A DNA stretch of 57,557 bases from a bacterium (GTDB lineage Bacteria; Hydrothermota; Tepidihabitantia; SM23-42; JAOAFX01). The stretch lies in contig DASVHD010000026.1 of the NCBI GenBank assembly GCA_036382775.1, positions 1 to 57,557 on the forward strand. The letters are read 5' to 3'. The notes beneath the pieces are model-generated. The model was not told where the DNA came from and did no database searches. It saw only the letters and a list, made by a program, of their open reading frames with translations. Below, piece by piece: positions 9,586 to 17,246 of the stretch (position 1 is the first letter of the stretch; the number at the start of each line of letters is the position of its first letter). The translations under genes and the position numbers were made by a program.

Positions 9586-10446
9586 TTACTGCAGCGGTGA
9601 CTCGAGTATCTCTGCCCCGCATTTTTCACAATACCAGGAATCCGGGGTATTCACATACCCGCACTTTGGACAAGGAACGCCCTTCTCGCCCTTTTTCAGC
9701 TTGGCGGATTCATTGGCCTTGGGGGGTTCTGGTTTTGCCGCTTCTTTCACCGGTTCCGGCTCGCCTTCGACCAGCAGTTCATCCAGCTTCTTTACCTGCT
9801 CCGGGATCGCCGTTTCAAGAATATGCTCGTCGATCTCCAGCCCGGAATTATCAACGTTCTTTTTGACGGGCTCTTTATCAACGGCTTTCAGCTCCTCGAT
9901 GATCTCCTTCATTTCAATGATCGGCTCCTCGATCTGCACCTCGGCCGGTTCCTCGGTTTTTACCTCGACCGGCGCTTTTGGCATTTCCAATTCTGGCGGC
10001 TCGGCCGGTTTCACCACCTCTTCCATGGCTGCACCAGTGCCGATACTATCAACCCATTTCAAACGGTCGGCGATCATCGCCAGCTCTTTATCGAGCTCCT
10101 GCAACCGGCTCTTGTTATCGCCGGTAACCTTATTGTAATCACCGTCATTATATTCGCCGATGGAATAACGCAGGTCGGCCTCTTCGATCAGCAATTCAAT
10201 GTCCTTACGCTGCTGCTGCAGATCTCCCTTTTCATTCATCAGCCGGCCTGATTCTGCCTTGACCAGCTCGACATTGGAAGTAAGCTTCTTCTCGATCTCT
10301 TTTAGTTTTCTTTCGTATTCCCGCTTCACCTTCTCGTACACCTCGAAACTGACAGTTGATCTCTTCTCGTCGATCTTTGCCAGTTTGGCAATCAGATCGT
10401 TCCGCTCCGCATCAATCTGTTCTAAAGTCTTCATTTTATCTTCCAT
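9586..10446 (-). CDS. Coiled-coil protein with C-terminal zinc ribbon
   Basis: A 286-aa cytosolic protein of unknown function. Residues ~1-140 form a heptad-rich, highly charged coiled coil. Residues ~150-260 are a Pro/Glu/Lys-rich low-complexity linker with repeated EEP and PAEP motifs. The end is a double-CxxC zinc ribbon (CPKCGYVNTPDSWYCEKCG). Zinc ribbons of this kind often mediate protein or nucleic-acid contact. Its start overlaps the end of holA by 11 bp and is preceded by AAGGGGG, so translation is probably coupled. The position between holA and leuS looks like operon packing rather than a functional clue. Confidence 0.75.
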   Translation of the reverse strand: MEDKMKTLEQIDAERNDLIAKLAKIDEKRSTVSFEVYEKVKREYERKLKEIEKKLTSNVELVKAESGRLMNEKGDLQQQRKDIELLIEEADLRYSIGEYNDGDYNKVTGDNKSRLQELDKELAMIADRLKWVDSIGTGAAMEEVVKPAEPPELEMPKAPVEVKTEEPAEVQIEEPIIEMKEIIEELKAVDKEPVKKNVDNSGLEIDEHILETAIPEQVKKLDELLVEGEPEPVKEAAKPEPPKANESAKLKKGEKGVPCPKCGYVNTPDSWYCEKCGAEILESPLQ

Positions 10447-11380
10447 ATACGCCCCCTTTCCGAGTCAGGGTTATGTTCTGTACAAAAAAAAGCTCCATGT
10501 GCAGGTCCTCGAAGTAGGTATTGGTTTTCATTTTCCGGTCGATGTTCTGGATCTGTCCCAGTATTGTCCGCAGGGTCCCAGGTTCAGTACTCTTTAGATC
10601 TTCGTGGGCATACAGCGTACCACGGACCAGCGCATCCACGATCTCGGCATAATGTTTGACATAAGGTTTCAATTCCTCGAATAAACTCAGGGCCTCGGGC
10701 TTTCCCTGTAAAAACGCTCTAACCAGATGGTATTTGTCATAGTCGCATAACCCGACCGCGAGATCCCTGATCTCGCTGACGCCCAGCTGTTTGGCTTCAC
10801 TAAGATAATTTTTTATCTTTTCGAACTCGTTTTTCAAACCGGTGATGTCATGCTTGAATTCGCTTTCCAGATACTCGATCACGACGGGCGAAATATCCAG
10901 CTTTTCGCGTTTGATCTTGGTCATTATCCAACGCCGGACCTGTCCTTTTTCTTCCTTGTACGTGACCAGCCGCGCTTGTTTAAAATATGCCGATACTTTC
11001 TTGTATAGTGCTTCGTACCTTGACGGTTTGAGATCTTTCCTGATCGTGTAGATCATGACCAGACAGTTCATTGCCCGTGCGCCGTTCACGGCATCGGCGA
11101 ATTCTTTCAGTTCACCGTTTTTTTCTAACTTTTCAATGTCTTTGACGACGATCAACCGCCGTGCCGAGGCGAAAGGCGAAAGACAGAAACGCTCCGTGAT
11201 CGCCTCGATCTCCGTGTCATCGGCATAGAAGCTGTCAAGATCGAACGACGGGTCGACCTTCAGCGCATCCCGGATCGCTGCGATCGAATTCTCGGTCAAG
11301 AGGGGTTCATTGCCCATCAATAGATACTGGTTGTGGATCGTGCCCTTCTTTAGCAGGTCGCGCATTTCCTCGTCGATCAT
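10436..11380 (-). CDS. holA: DNA polymerase III delta subunit
   Basis: A 314-aa protein, slightly shorter than the usual ~340. It matches the clamp-loader delta subunit: LLMGNEPLLTENSI near the N-terminus, RFCLSPFASARRLIVVKDIEKLEKNGEL segments around residues 65-95, and a helical C-terminal domain with YDKYHLVRAFLQGK. Delta opens the beta sliding clamp during loading onto DNA. The ATG at 11380 lies 6 nt after a consensus -10, so the message is probably leaderless; this gene then leads the operon with the zinc-ribbon gene and leuS. Confidence 0.85.
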   Translation of the reverse strand: MIDEEMRDLLKKGTIHNQYLLMGNEPLLTENSIAAIRDALKVDPSFDLDSFYADDTEIEAITERFCLSPFASARRLIVVKDIEKLEKNGELKEFADAVNGARAMNCLVMIYTIRKDLKPSRYEALYKKVSAYFKQARLVTYKEEKGQVRRWIMTKIKREKLDISPVVIEYLESEFKHDITGLKNEFEKIKNYLSEAKQLGVSEIRDLAVGLCDYDKYHLVRAFLQGKPEALSLFEELKPYVKHYAEIVDALVRGTLYAHEDLKSTEPGTLRTILGQIQNIDRKMKTNTYFEDLHMELFFVQNITLTRKGGVYGR

Positions 11381-11386
11381 GGCACT

Positions 11387-11414
11387 ATTGTATATAAATA
11401 TTTTAAACTGTCAA
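11387..11414 (-). promoter_or_regulatory. Leaderless-type promoter of holA
   Basis: Minus strand: TTGACA (11414-11409), 16 bp, TACAAT (11392-11387), 6 nt, then the ATG at 11380. There is no space for a ribosome binding site. Confidence 0.75.
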
Positions 11415-11459
11415 GGCATACAGAAAGACTAAGGAGGGTTAGTAACGGGTCGTCCGGAT

Positions 11460-12608
11460 CTATTGCCAGCGGCCGGCGATGTCATTTTTACAGTATATGC
11501 ACTTTCCCTGCCTGATATGGTCGCTCAGCACCTGATAACCCGCTCTTTCAATGATGAGCTTCCGGCATTTTGGGCAGTATGTATTCACCTCGGGCACACC
11601 CGGAACATTGCCTATGTAAACATAGTGCAGTCCCGCGGCCCGGGCGATGTCACAGGTGTGGCTCATAGTTTCCAGCGGCGTTGGTGAAATATTATCAAGC
11701 TTATACTGGGGATAGAACCGCGAAAAGTGCAGCGGTGTATCGGCCCCGAGTTCGCTGACGACCCATTCGCACAGACCGGTAAGCATCTCGTCTGAGTCGT
11801 TCTTCGCCGGAATGACCAGGTTTGTGATCTCCAACCAGACGCCGTTTTCTTTCAGCTGTTTGAGCGTATCCAGTACGGGCGGCAATGTGCCGCCGGTGAT
11901 ATCGCGATAGAAATCGTCGCTGAAACCCTTCAGGTCGACGTTAGCACCGTCGAGATACTTGCAAAGTTCATCGAGCGGCTCTTTTTTTATGTATCCGTTG
12001 GAGTGGTAGACGTTCAGGATCCCTTGCTCGCGCGCGCTCTTTGCGGTCGCCAGCATGTATTCAAAGAACACCGTGGGTTCGGTATAGGTATAAGCGATGG
12101 CCGGGGTACGGTACTCCAGCGCGAGCTTCACAATATCTTCCGGCGCGAGCTTCAGATTATCGGTGTCATCGGTCCGGGCCTGCGATATGTTCCAGTTCTG
12201 GCAGTTCTTGCAGGTAAAATTGCACCCTGCCGTCGCCAGCGACAGGACCGCCGAACCGGGCAGAAAATGGAACAAAGGTTTTTTCTCCATGGGATCGATA
12301 TGCACGGCGCAGGGATTGGCATAAGCCAGGGTGTAATACGAACCGGACCGGTTTTCCCGCACGCGGCAGAAACCGCGCTTGCCGTCTCCGACGACGCATT
12401 CCCTTGGGCACAGCTGGCACTTGACCTTTCGTTTCCCCAATTTCGCATAATGTTGCGCTTCTTTCAGCTCGTAGTAGCCCCGCTGCACGTCAAGCGCCTG
12501 CGCCTGGCAGACCTTGAGCAGCTCATGACCCAGCGCACCCGTAGCACACGCGGCGATGCATGTTTTCAGAAACCCGCGGCGGCTGACCAGCCGTTCAAAA
12601 AGTAACAT
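11460..12608 (-). CDS. AmmeMemoRadiSam-type radical SAM protein with a twin-arginine-like N-terminus
   Basis: A 382-aa radical SAM enzyme of the pyruvate-formate-lyase-activase-like class. The SAM cluster motif is CxxxCxxC in GCNFTCKNCQNW. It is preceded by a CQLCPRECVVGDGKRGFC cysteine segment and followed by a C-terminal CxxC region (CPKC, CIYC). This architecture is the one called AmmeMemoRadiSam system radical SAM, whose substrate is not established; the AMMECR1 and Memo partners are not in this window. The start is set at ATG 12608 because the -10 box ends 7 nt before it; a longer reading from 12662 would include the promoter. Residues 9-20 (SRRGFLKTCIAA) resemble a Tat signal, odd for an oxygen-sensitive enzyme. 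Confidence 0.85.
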   Translation of the reverse strand: MLLFERLVSRRGFLKTCIAACATGALGHELLKVCQAQALDVQRGYYELKEAQHYAKLGKRKVKCQLCPRECVVGDGKRGFCRVRENRSGSYYTLAYANPCAVHIDPMEKKPLFHFLPGSAVLSLATAGCNFTCKNCQNWNISQARTDDTDNLKLAPEDIVKLALEYRTPAIAYTYTEPTVFFEYMLATAKSAREQGILNVYHSNGYIKKEPLDELCKYLDGANVDLKGFSDDFYRDITGGTLPPVLDTLKQLKENGVWLEITNLVIPAKNDSDEMLTGLCEWVVSELGADTPLHFSRFYPQYKLDNISPTPLETMSHTCDIARAAGLHYVYIGNVPGVPEVNTYCPKCRKLIIERAGYQVLSDHIRQGKCIYCKNDIAGRWQ

Positions 12609-12615
12609 AGGATTT

Positions 12616-12644
12616 AGTATACCGCAGTAGATGCGCGCTGTCAA
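12616..12644 (-). promoter_or_regulatory. Leaderless-type promoter of the radical SAM gene
   Basis: Minus strand: TTGACA (12644-12639), 17 bp, TATACT (12621-12616), then 7 nt to the ATG at 12608. The -35 box is one half of the palindrome GTCAATATTGAC (12640-12651) shared with the divergent promoter. Confidence 0.75.
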
Positions 12645-12646
12645 TA

Positions 12647-12674
12647 TTGACCGGACCGCCACGCTCGCTATAAT
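12647..12674 (+). promoter_or_regulatory. Promoter of the EamA-like transporter gene
   Basis: TTGACC (12647-12652), 16 bp, TATAAT (12669-12674), then 20 nt to the ATG. It stands back to back with the radical SAM promoter; the two -35 boxes are only 2 bp apart. Confidence 0.75.
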
Positions 12675-12694
12675 ATGCTTAGGATATCCAAGAC

Positions 12695-13537
12695 ATGCTG
12701 TTCACAATTCCTTCATCGATCCAGTATGCCCTTCTGGCGTTGATACTTATTGGTATCGGCGATGCCATCAATAAAAAAGCAAGGCTCGATGGCATCCCGA
12801 TCAGCTCTTATCTACTGGTCCAGACGCCCTGTTTCGGCCTGACGATCCTCGTCATCACGCTCGCCCGGGGCGGGATCAGGATCGCTCCATCCGAGATCAT
12901 GCTCGCTATCATCGGCACCGCTTTATCATTTGCCGCTTTCACGCTGATGCTGCACAGCCTGAGCCGGGGCCAGGCCAGTATAAACTACGCCATTTTCAGA
13001 CTGAGTTTCGTTTTCTCGTCCATCGCCGCAATCGTCCTCCTCAACGAAGCATGCCACGCGACCAAGGTGATCGGTGTCGCATGCGCCTTCGCAGCCATCG
13101 TGCTCTTCTCCCTGAAATCCGGCGCGCAGTCACCCGTCATCACTGCGGTCGCCGCGATGTTCCTGAACTCCGGTTATCAGGTCGTTCTCAAGATCGCGAC
13201 CCGGACAATGATACTCCTGCCCGCGTTCCTGCTGGCAATGTCTTTGATGTTCTTCGTGGCGGTCATCGCCTATTACCTGTGGTCAGGGCATCCGCCGGTG
13301 CCAAAAAGAACGTTCCTTTATGCTCCGGCTAATGGCCTGATCATGTCCCTGGGCACCCTGAGCACACTTTTCAGCCTTTCCCGGGGCGACCTGAGCACGG
13401 TCACGCCCCTGACACAGCTCAGTTTTATTGTCACTGCCGCGGTATCGGTCCTGTTCCTGAAAGAACGGCTGACCTTACTGAACTGGATCGGCATCGCCAT
13501 CGCGGTAATCGCCATTGCTATCCTGGGTCTTGCCTGA
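12695..13537 (+). CDS. EamA/DMT-superfamily membrane transporter
   Basis: A 280-aa, very hydrophobic protein with about ten predicted membrane segments in two similar halves, as in drug/metabolite (EamA) transporters. The second half ends with the typical LSFIVTAAVSVLFLKERLTLLNWIGIAIAV layout. These carriers usually export amino acids, nucleotides or drugs; the substrate here cannot be told from the sequence. A weak AGGA at 12681-12684 is the only candidate ribosome binding site. It is divergent from the radical SAM gene and shares a compact bidirectional promoter with it. Confidence 0.8.
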   Translation: MLFTIPSSIQYALLALILIGIGDAINKKARLDGIPISSYLLVQTPCFGLTILVITLARGGIRIAPSEIMLAIIGTALSFAAFTLMLHSLSRGQASINYAIFRLSFVFSSIAAIVLLNEACHATKVIGVACAFAAIVLFSLKSGAQSPVITAVAAMFLNSGYQVVLKIATRTMILLPAFLLAMSLMFFVAVIAYYLWSGHPPVPKRTFLYAPANGLIMSLGTLSTLFSLSRGDLSTVTPLTQLSFIVTAAVSVLFLKERLTLLNWIGIAIAVIAIAILGLA

Positions 13538-13564
13538 AATCCAACGAAGCCGGGCGGGTTATGA

Positions 13565-13592
13565 TTGACTTCGTGGCCGTTTGGGCTATACT
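13565..13592 (+). promoter_or_regulatory. Promoter of the sigma54-activator gene
   Basis: TTGACT (13565-13570), 16 bp, TATACT (13587-13592). The ATG is 13 nt after the -10, so the leader would be only about 6 nt and no Shine-Dalgarno sequence is visible. Confidence 0.65.
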
Positions 13593-13605
13593 TACCTGAC
13601 CAACC

Positions 13606-15105
13606 ATGGACGCCATCATTCACAAGATCGGACGTGAACAGCTGGAAATGCTTTTCCAGATGGTCAGTTCCTTATCGTCAACTCTTGAATTCCCGAGGAT
13701 CATGGAGATCATAATGGACAGCGCGCGCGCGCTGTTGGGTGCCGAAGCGAGCTCGCTGTTACTGCTTGATGAAACGACCAATGAACTCTATTTTGCCAGC
13801 GCCACGGGCGCGGTCTCCGAGCGTTTAAAGAACCTGACCGTGCCATTGGATAAAGGCATCGCCGGCGCCTGCGTCCGAGATGGTCGGCTCAAGGTCGTAA
13901 ACGACACCGCGGCGGCCCCTGAGTTCTACCCGCAGATCGATATGAAAACCGGATTTGTCACGCGCTCGATCATCGCGGCGCCGCTCGTGCTCACGGGCAA
14001 GACCATCGGCGTCATCGAGGTGCTCAACAAGAAGGATGGGACGCCTTGGGCCGATGAAGACAAGGAGCTCTTGATCATCATCGCCTTCCAGGCCGCGCAC
14101 GTGATCCAGAACGCCCAGCTGCACATGGAAGTATCCGAGTATAAGGACCTGCTCCGCAACGAGCTTGACGCCCGCTACGCGATCGTCGCCAACGACGAAC
14201 TGTTCATGGAAGTATTGCAGCTTTCTGAAAAGGTGGCGGCGAGCGCCACAACCGTGCTCCTGCTGGGGGAACACGGCACCGGAAAGGAATTGATCGCCCG
14301 GTACATTCACCGTATAAGCCCGCGCAAGGACCAGCCTTTTATCGCGGTCAGCTGTGCGGCCCTGCCCACGACCCTGCTGGAAAGCGAGCTGTTCGGTTAC
14401 GAAAAAGGGGCATTTACCGGCGCTTCGGCACAGCACCGGGGACGGTTCGAGCTGGCGAACCACGGGACCATTTTCTTAGACGAGATCGGCGACCTGCCGA
14501 TCGAGACCCAGGTCAAATTGCTCAGGGTCCTGCAGGAACGTGAATTCGAACGGCTGGGCGGCGTCAAAACGGTGAAAGTCGACGTCCGCGTGATCGCGGC
14601 GACGAACCAGGACCTTGAAGAAAAAATAAAGCAGAAGCTTTTCCGCGAGGACCTTTTTTACCGGCTCAACGTGTTCCCGGTCCACATCCCGCCCCTGCGC
14701 GATCGCAGGAACGATATCCCGGCGCTGGCCATGCATTTTCTTTCCGTCTTCGCGAAACAGATGAACAAACCGGTCAAAAAACTCAGCGATGACGCCCAGG
14801 CGGCGCTCGTCAATTATCCGTGGCCCGGTAACGTCAGGGAACTTCAGAACGTGATCGAACGGGCGGTCGTGCTGGCCAACTCCGAAATTATCGGCATCGA
14901 TTCCCTCATCCTTCCGCTCAGACCCGTCCTGGCGATACCCCAATCCGGCAATAGCCTGAGGCGCGCCGTCGAAGAATTCAAAATGGATTACATCCTGGCG
15001 GTGCTAAAACAGTGCGGCGGTAACCAGCGTAAAGCCAGCGAGATCCTCAAGATCCAGCCCACTTACCTGTCAAGATTACTGCATAGAAACAAAAAAAATA
15101 CCTGA
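13606..15105 (+). CDS. Sigma54-dependent transcriptional activator with N-terminal GAF domain
   Basis: A 499-aa enhancer-binding protein. A GAF sensor domain spans residues ~20-170. The AAA+ sigma54-interaction domain has Walker A GEHGTGKE near residue 221, the sigma54-contact loop GAFTGA near 268 ([10 protein letters not shown]) and Walker [12 protein letters not shown] Fis-type helix-turn-helix closes the protein ([17 protein letters not shown]). With sigma54 it would remodel RNA polymerase at -24/-12 promoters in response to a small ligand bound by GAF. No target promoter was recognised in the window. The gene is monocistronic by position. Confidence 0.92.
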   Translation: MDAIIHKIGREQLEMLFQMVSSLSSTLEFPRIMEIIMDSARALLGAEASSLLLLDETTNELYFASATGAVSERLKNLTVPLDKGIAGACVRDGRLKVVNDTAAAPEFYPQIDMKTGFVTRSIIAAPLVLTGKTIGVIEVLNKKDGTPWADEDKELLIIIAFQAAHVIQNAQLHMEVSEYKDLLRNELDARYAIVANDELFMEVLQLSEKVAASATTVLLLGEHGTGKELIARYIHRISPRKDQPFIAVSCAALPTTLLESELFGYEKGAFTGASAQHRGRFELANHGTIFLDEIGDLPIETQVKLLRVLQEREFERLGGVKTVKVDVRVIAATNQDLEEKIKQKLFREDLFYRLNVFPVHIPPLRDRRNDIPALAMHFLSVFAKQMNKPVKKLSDDAQAALVNYPWPGNVRELQNVIERAVVLANSEIIGIDSLILPLRPVLAIPQSGNSLRRAVEEFKMDYILAVLKQCGGNQRKASEILKIQPTYLSRLLHRNKKNT

Positions 15106-15121
15106 TTTGGATCAGATCCCC

Positions 15122-15149
15122 TTGACATTCCCTTTATAATCAGGATAAT
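15122..15149 (+). promoter_or_regulatory. Promoter of the marR-like gene
   Basis: TTGACA (15122-15127), 16 bp, GATAAT (15144-15149). A better-looking TATAAT at 15135-15140 is only 7 bp from the -35 box and cannot pair with it. The -10 touches the palindromic operator candidate. Confidence 0.6.
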
Positions 15150-15180
15150 AGTTAAGGCTTAATAATTAAGCCATTAACTA
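15149..15180 (+). promoter_or_regulatory. Palindromic operator candidate for the MarR-like regulator
   Basis: Arms TAGTTAA (15149-15155) and TTAACTA (15174-15180) flank an inner palindrome GGCTTAAT-A-ATTAAGCC (15156-15172), with one unpaired A at 15173. It covers the end of the -10 box and the predicted transcription start, the usual place for MarR autorepression. The binding protein is inferred from position. Confidence 0.65.
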
Positions 15181-15194
15181 ATAGGAGAAAGCAA

Positions 15195-15686
15195 CTGAAA
15201 AGACCGCGAAAGGCGAGTCGGTGCCGGGATAACCAAGAAGACTGCAACCGGATCGATTCATTGATTGTCCATCTGAGTCGAATCATCTACTCACAATGGA
15301 CCGCAGTTACTGCTGACTGGGATCTGACCCCGCCACAGAATAAAATCTTAAGAATCCTAGGAGAAAAAAACAGCCAGCCGATCACTGATCTAGGCAATGC
15401 CATGTCCTGCACTAAAAGCAACTTGACCGGCGTGATTGACAGCATGGCTCGTCGGGGATTGGTCCGGAGGGTAAGAAATCCCAAAGACCGGCGAATACTG
15501 CAGATAAACCTTACTGAAAAATCCAAAAGAATATTATCTTCAATCCCCGGGTGGGCAGAAATATATCGTGACTCGTTGACCCATACATTAAAAGAAAAAG
15601 AAGTGAGTGTTTTAAAGGCGATCCTTTCGAAATTATATGCCTTATATTCAAAATCGCAAAAACGAACAAGGAGGAAAAATGTTTAG
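15195..15686 (+). CDS. MarR-family transcriptional regulator, probable CTG start
   Basis: A winged-helix regulator of 163 aa if started at CTG 15195. MarR features include AMSCTKSNLTGVIDSMARRG (recognition helix region) followed by LVRRVRNPKDRRILQINLT, the wing. A TTG at 15261 is the only conventional start, but it has no ribosome binding site and would remove the first helix (NRIDSLIVHLSRIIYSQW). The frame is open back to a perfect AGGAG at 15183-15187, with CTG 7 nt later and no ATG, GTG or TTG before 15261. The stop overlaps the start of the beta-propeller gene by 8 nt, so the two are a coupled pair. The gene is AT-richer than its neighbours. Confidence 0.8.
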   Translation: MKRPRKASRCRDNQEDCNRIDSLIVHLSRIIYSQWTAVTADWDLTPPQNKILRILGEKNSQPITDLGNAMSCTKSNLTGVIDSMARRGLVRRVRNPKDRRILQINLTEKSKRILSSIPGWAEIYRDSLTHTLKEKEVSVLKAILSKLYALYSKSQKRTRRKNV

Positions 15687-17166
15687 GATACCGGTAACAA
15701 TAATTTCATGGGTTTTTTTTATATATGCCAGTGATTGGCCGATGCTATACCATGACCCGGCGCACACATCTTTTACCCAGGACTCGGGGCCATTAACCAA
15801 AACACTTGCCTGGAGCTACCAGACCGGAGGTGCAATCGCCAGCTACTATCTGCATATTTCTTCACCCGCCGTAGTTGGCACGAGGCTTTATGTGGGCTCC
15901 AACAGCCGTTATGTATACTGCTTTGACGCGGTCAACGGGGGCGCGCCGATTTGGTCCAGGCAATTGTCCGACACGGTCTATTCCTCGCCCGCCGTAGTCA
16001 ATGGTCGTGTCTATGTCGGAACCTGGGATGGCTACATGTACTGTCTCAATGCCAATAACGGTGATTCCCTGTGGCGGTATTACAGTGGTGGTTTGATTGA
16101 GATGGGCGCGGTCGTTACTGACGATCGTGTCTTCTTCGGTTCCTGGTATCAGAATTATCTCTGGTGTCTGGATGCAGTGACCGGCAGTCTTATCTGGCGA
16201 GGTCAGCCCGAGACCAATTTCATGTTCAGCCACAGCATGCCGGCCGTTGATGACAGTCTTGTCCTAATGGGGTCATCGCGATTCATGGCTTCACCCACAA
16301 AATTCTACGCCTTCAAGGAATATCCTGCCAGCCCGCCTAACGGTGAAATCGCCTGGCGTTGTTCCTTGGGAACGGGCGTGCAGCACCAACCTCTTTCGGT
16401 GGGTAATGGTCGGGTGTATGGTTCGGTGGATGACGGCTACCTTTACTGCATGAATGAGTATCCGCCAACCAACCAAGGTCAAGTTTTCTGGAGCATCATA
16501 TCTTCGCCGGGCGGCGGCGGCGATCCGTCATGCGTGTCAATAAAAGGCGACACGATATACTATGGGCATGAACGAGGGTTTGTATATGCGCGGAGGGCAA
16601 GCGATGGCGGACTTATCTGGGAGCGGTCTTCGCTGGGCGGCCACAGTGGGGTCGGCGCAGTTACGATTACGCCGTCGCGGCTTTATGTCGGCACGGGCGT
16701 CGAAACCGCGAGCAAAAAAGTCATATGCTATGACCGCGCCTCCGGTGACACCATCTGGACATACCTGACGGGCGGCTATGTCACTTCTACCCCGGCGGTT
16801 GTCAATGGCATGCTATTTATAACTTCACAGGATGGCTACCTCTACGCATTTGGTAACTGGATAGATATCAAAGAGGAATCAAAACAGAACGACCCGGTTT
16901 ATCTCTTAATAAATCCTAATATCTCGCGAACGAGCACTAAAATAAAATATCAAATAGACAATCCAGGGTATGTGTCGGTCAAAATATTCAATACACTCGG
17001 TAATGAGATAAGGACTCTGGTAGATGAATACGTTAATGCTGGAAGGCACATAATTCATTGGGACCTTAAAGATAATCAGAAAAGACGCGTTGGTTCGGGC
17101 ATCTACTTATGCAGATTCCACAATAAAAGCAGGAATATTCAATCGAAAATAGTCGTTTTAGACTAA
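15679..17166 (+). CDS. Secreted PQQ-type beta-propeller repeat protein with C-terminal sorting domain
   Basis: A 495-aa protein starting at ATG 15679 behind AAGGAGG. An N-terminal hydrophobic signal (MFRIPVTIISWVFFIYA) is followed by about seven blades with the PQQ/pyrrolo-quinoline-like pattern: SSPAVVNGRVYVGTWDGYMY, then SLWRYYSGG, then STPAVVNGMLFITSQDGYLYAF. The last ~85 residues form a FlgD/T9SS-like domain (VSVKIFNTLGNEIRTL, then SGIYLCRF). No enzyme function is implied; such propellers usually bind proteins or polymers at the cell surface. It is the likely regulated target of the MarR protein because the two genes overlap by 8 nt. Confidence 0.85.
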   Translation: MFRIPVTIISWVFFIYASDWPMLYHDPAHTSFTQDSGPLTKTLAWSYQTGGAIASYYLHISSPAVVGTRLYVGSNSRYVYCFDAVNGGAPIWSRQLSDTVYSSPAVVNGRVYVGTWDGYMYCLNANNGDSLWRYYSGGLIEMGAVVTDDRVFFGSWYQNYLWCLDAVTGSLIWRGQPETNFMFSHSMPAVDDSLVLMGSSRFMASPTKFYAFKEYPASPPNGEIAWRCSLGTGVQHQPLSVGNGRVYGSVDDGYLYCMNEYPPTNQGQVFWSIISSPGGGGDPSCVSIKGDTIYYGHERGFVYARRASDGGLIWERSSLGGHSGVGAVTITPSRLYVGTGVETASKKVICYDRASGDTIWTYLTGGYVTSTPAVVNGMLFITSQDGYLYAFGNWIDIKEESKQNDPVYLLINPNISRTSTKIKYQIDNPGYVSVKIFNTLGNEIRTLVDEYVNAGRHIIHWDLKDNQKRRVGSGIYLCRFHNKSRNIQSKIVVLD

Positions 17167-17246
17167 GGACGGCTGCGTTTTTTAGTGCCAATGCAAATAA
17201 AAAAAATAACCGACGAGTCGCTGTTCAGTATTATCGATTAGTGATT

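Noticed and set aside
15135-15140. TATAAT as the -10 of marR
   Set aside because: It is only 7 bp from the TTGACA box; GATAAT at 15144-15149 has the standard spacing.
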